This document shows, piece by piece, positions 63,983 through 64,000 of a DNA stretch of 64,000 nucleotides (its first letter is position 1; every line of letters starts with the position of its first letter). The notes under the pieces are model-generated. The model ran no database searches, was not told the DNA's origin, and saw only the letters and a program-made list of their open reading frames with translations. Location: the NCBI RefSeq assembly GCF_023822025.1, contig NZ_CP082909.1:5500001-5564000 (forward strand), read 5' to 3'. The position numbers and the translations under genes are program-made. The stretch is from Endozoicomonas sp. 4G (GTDB lineage: Bacteria; Pseudomonadota; Gammaproteobacteria; Pseudomonadales; Endozoicomonadaceae).

Positions 63983-64000
63983 GATCCTTGATGCTCCGGC

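Overview
The window looks like a chromosomal segment of a marine, host-associated gammaproteobacterium of the Endozoicomonas/Oceanospirillales type. The housekeeping genes are gammaproteobacterial (metX-metW-DUF4426-rdgB-hemW, ahcY-metF, algP-like next to rsd/algQ, tex, gshA, trmB). They sit beside several eukaryote-like or repeat-rich products typical of animal symbionts. The genus is inferred from gene content only.

Left end (1-3.5 kb): a protein with a predicted signal peptide, an acidic stretch, six C2H2 zinc fingers and a basic NLS-like tail; a higBA toxin-antitoxin pair; a short phage-gene remnant; and a coiled-coil membrane-anchored protein. From 3,459 to 12,418 lies a compact integrated element bounded by a 45-bp direct repeat of the 3' half of tRNA-Thr(TGT). 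It carries a tyrosine integrase, an AlpA-like regulator, several tightly overlapping small genes, a P4-type zinc/Toprim primase and an SF3-type helicase. These are followed by an iteron-rich putative origin, a decayed ParB-like gene full of AATT-centred palindromes, and a lone HK97-type major capsid protein. It has the layout of a phage satellite with one structural gene.

Just beyond the tRNA, on the minus strand, is a strong CsrB/RsmZ-type regulatory RNA, with about ten GGA motifs, most in hairpin loops, and an intrinsic terminator. Next come a LysE exporter, two identical tRNA-Leu(CAG) genes, a membrane protein, HU and rubredoxin. A complete-looking operon then runs from guanine and urate to glyoxylate (alc-uraD-uraH-allA-guaD-puuD), with puuE allantoinase divergent.

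22-45 kb is mostly core chromosome: methyltransferase, nitroreductase, trmB, hemW, rdgB, metW/metX, an ABC-F protein, histone H1-like AlgP, Rsd, gshA, tex, ahcY-metF and a hemerythrin. Between them are two accessory secreted proteins, one built of seven 84-bp repeats and one of unknown fold.

The right end (45.6-63 kb) is a type I secretion and giant adhesin locus. It encodes a LapB-like ABC transporter, a LapC-like adaptor and a 4,541-residue adhesin with an N-terminal retention module, 17 near-identical 103-residue VCBS-type repeats, cadherin-like and two LamG-like domains. Near its C terminus is a domain strongly resembling the eukaryotic F-box-associated (FBA) glycan-binding domain, followed by RTX repeats. 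A pentapeptide-repeat protein closes the window.

The main novelty candidates are the zinc-finger putative nucleomodulin, the FBA domain in a bacterial adhesin, the one-capsid-gene satellite with its iterons and pseudoknot-like leader, and the CsrB-type RNA.
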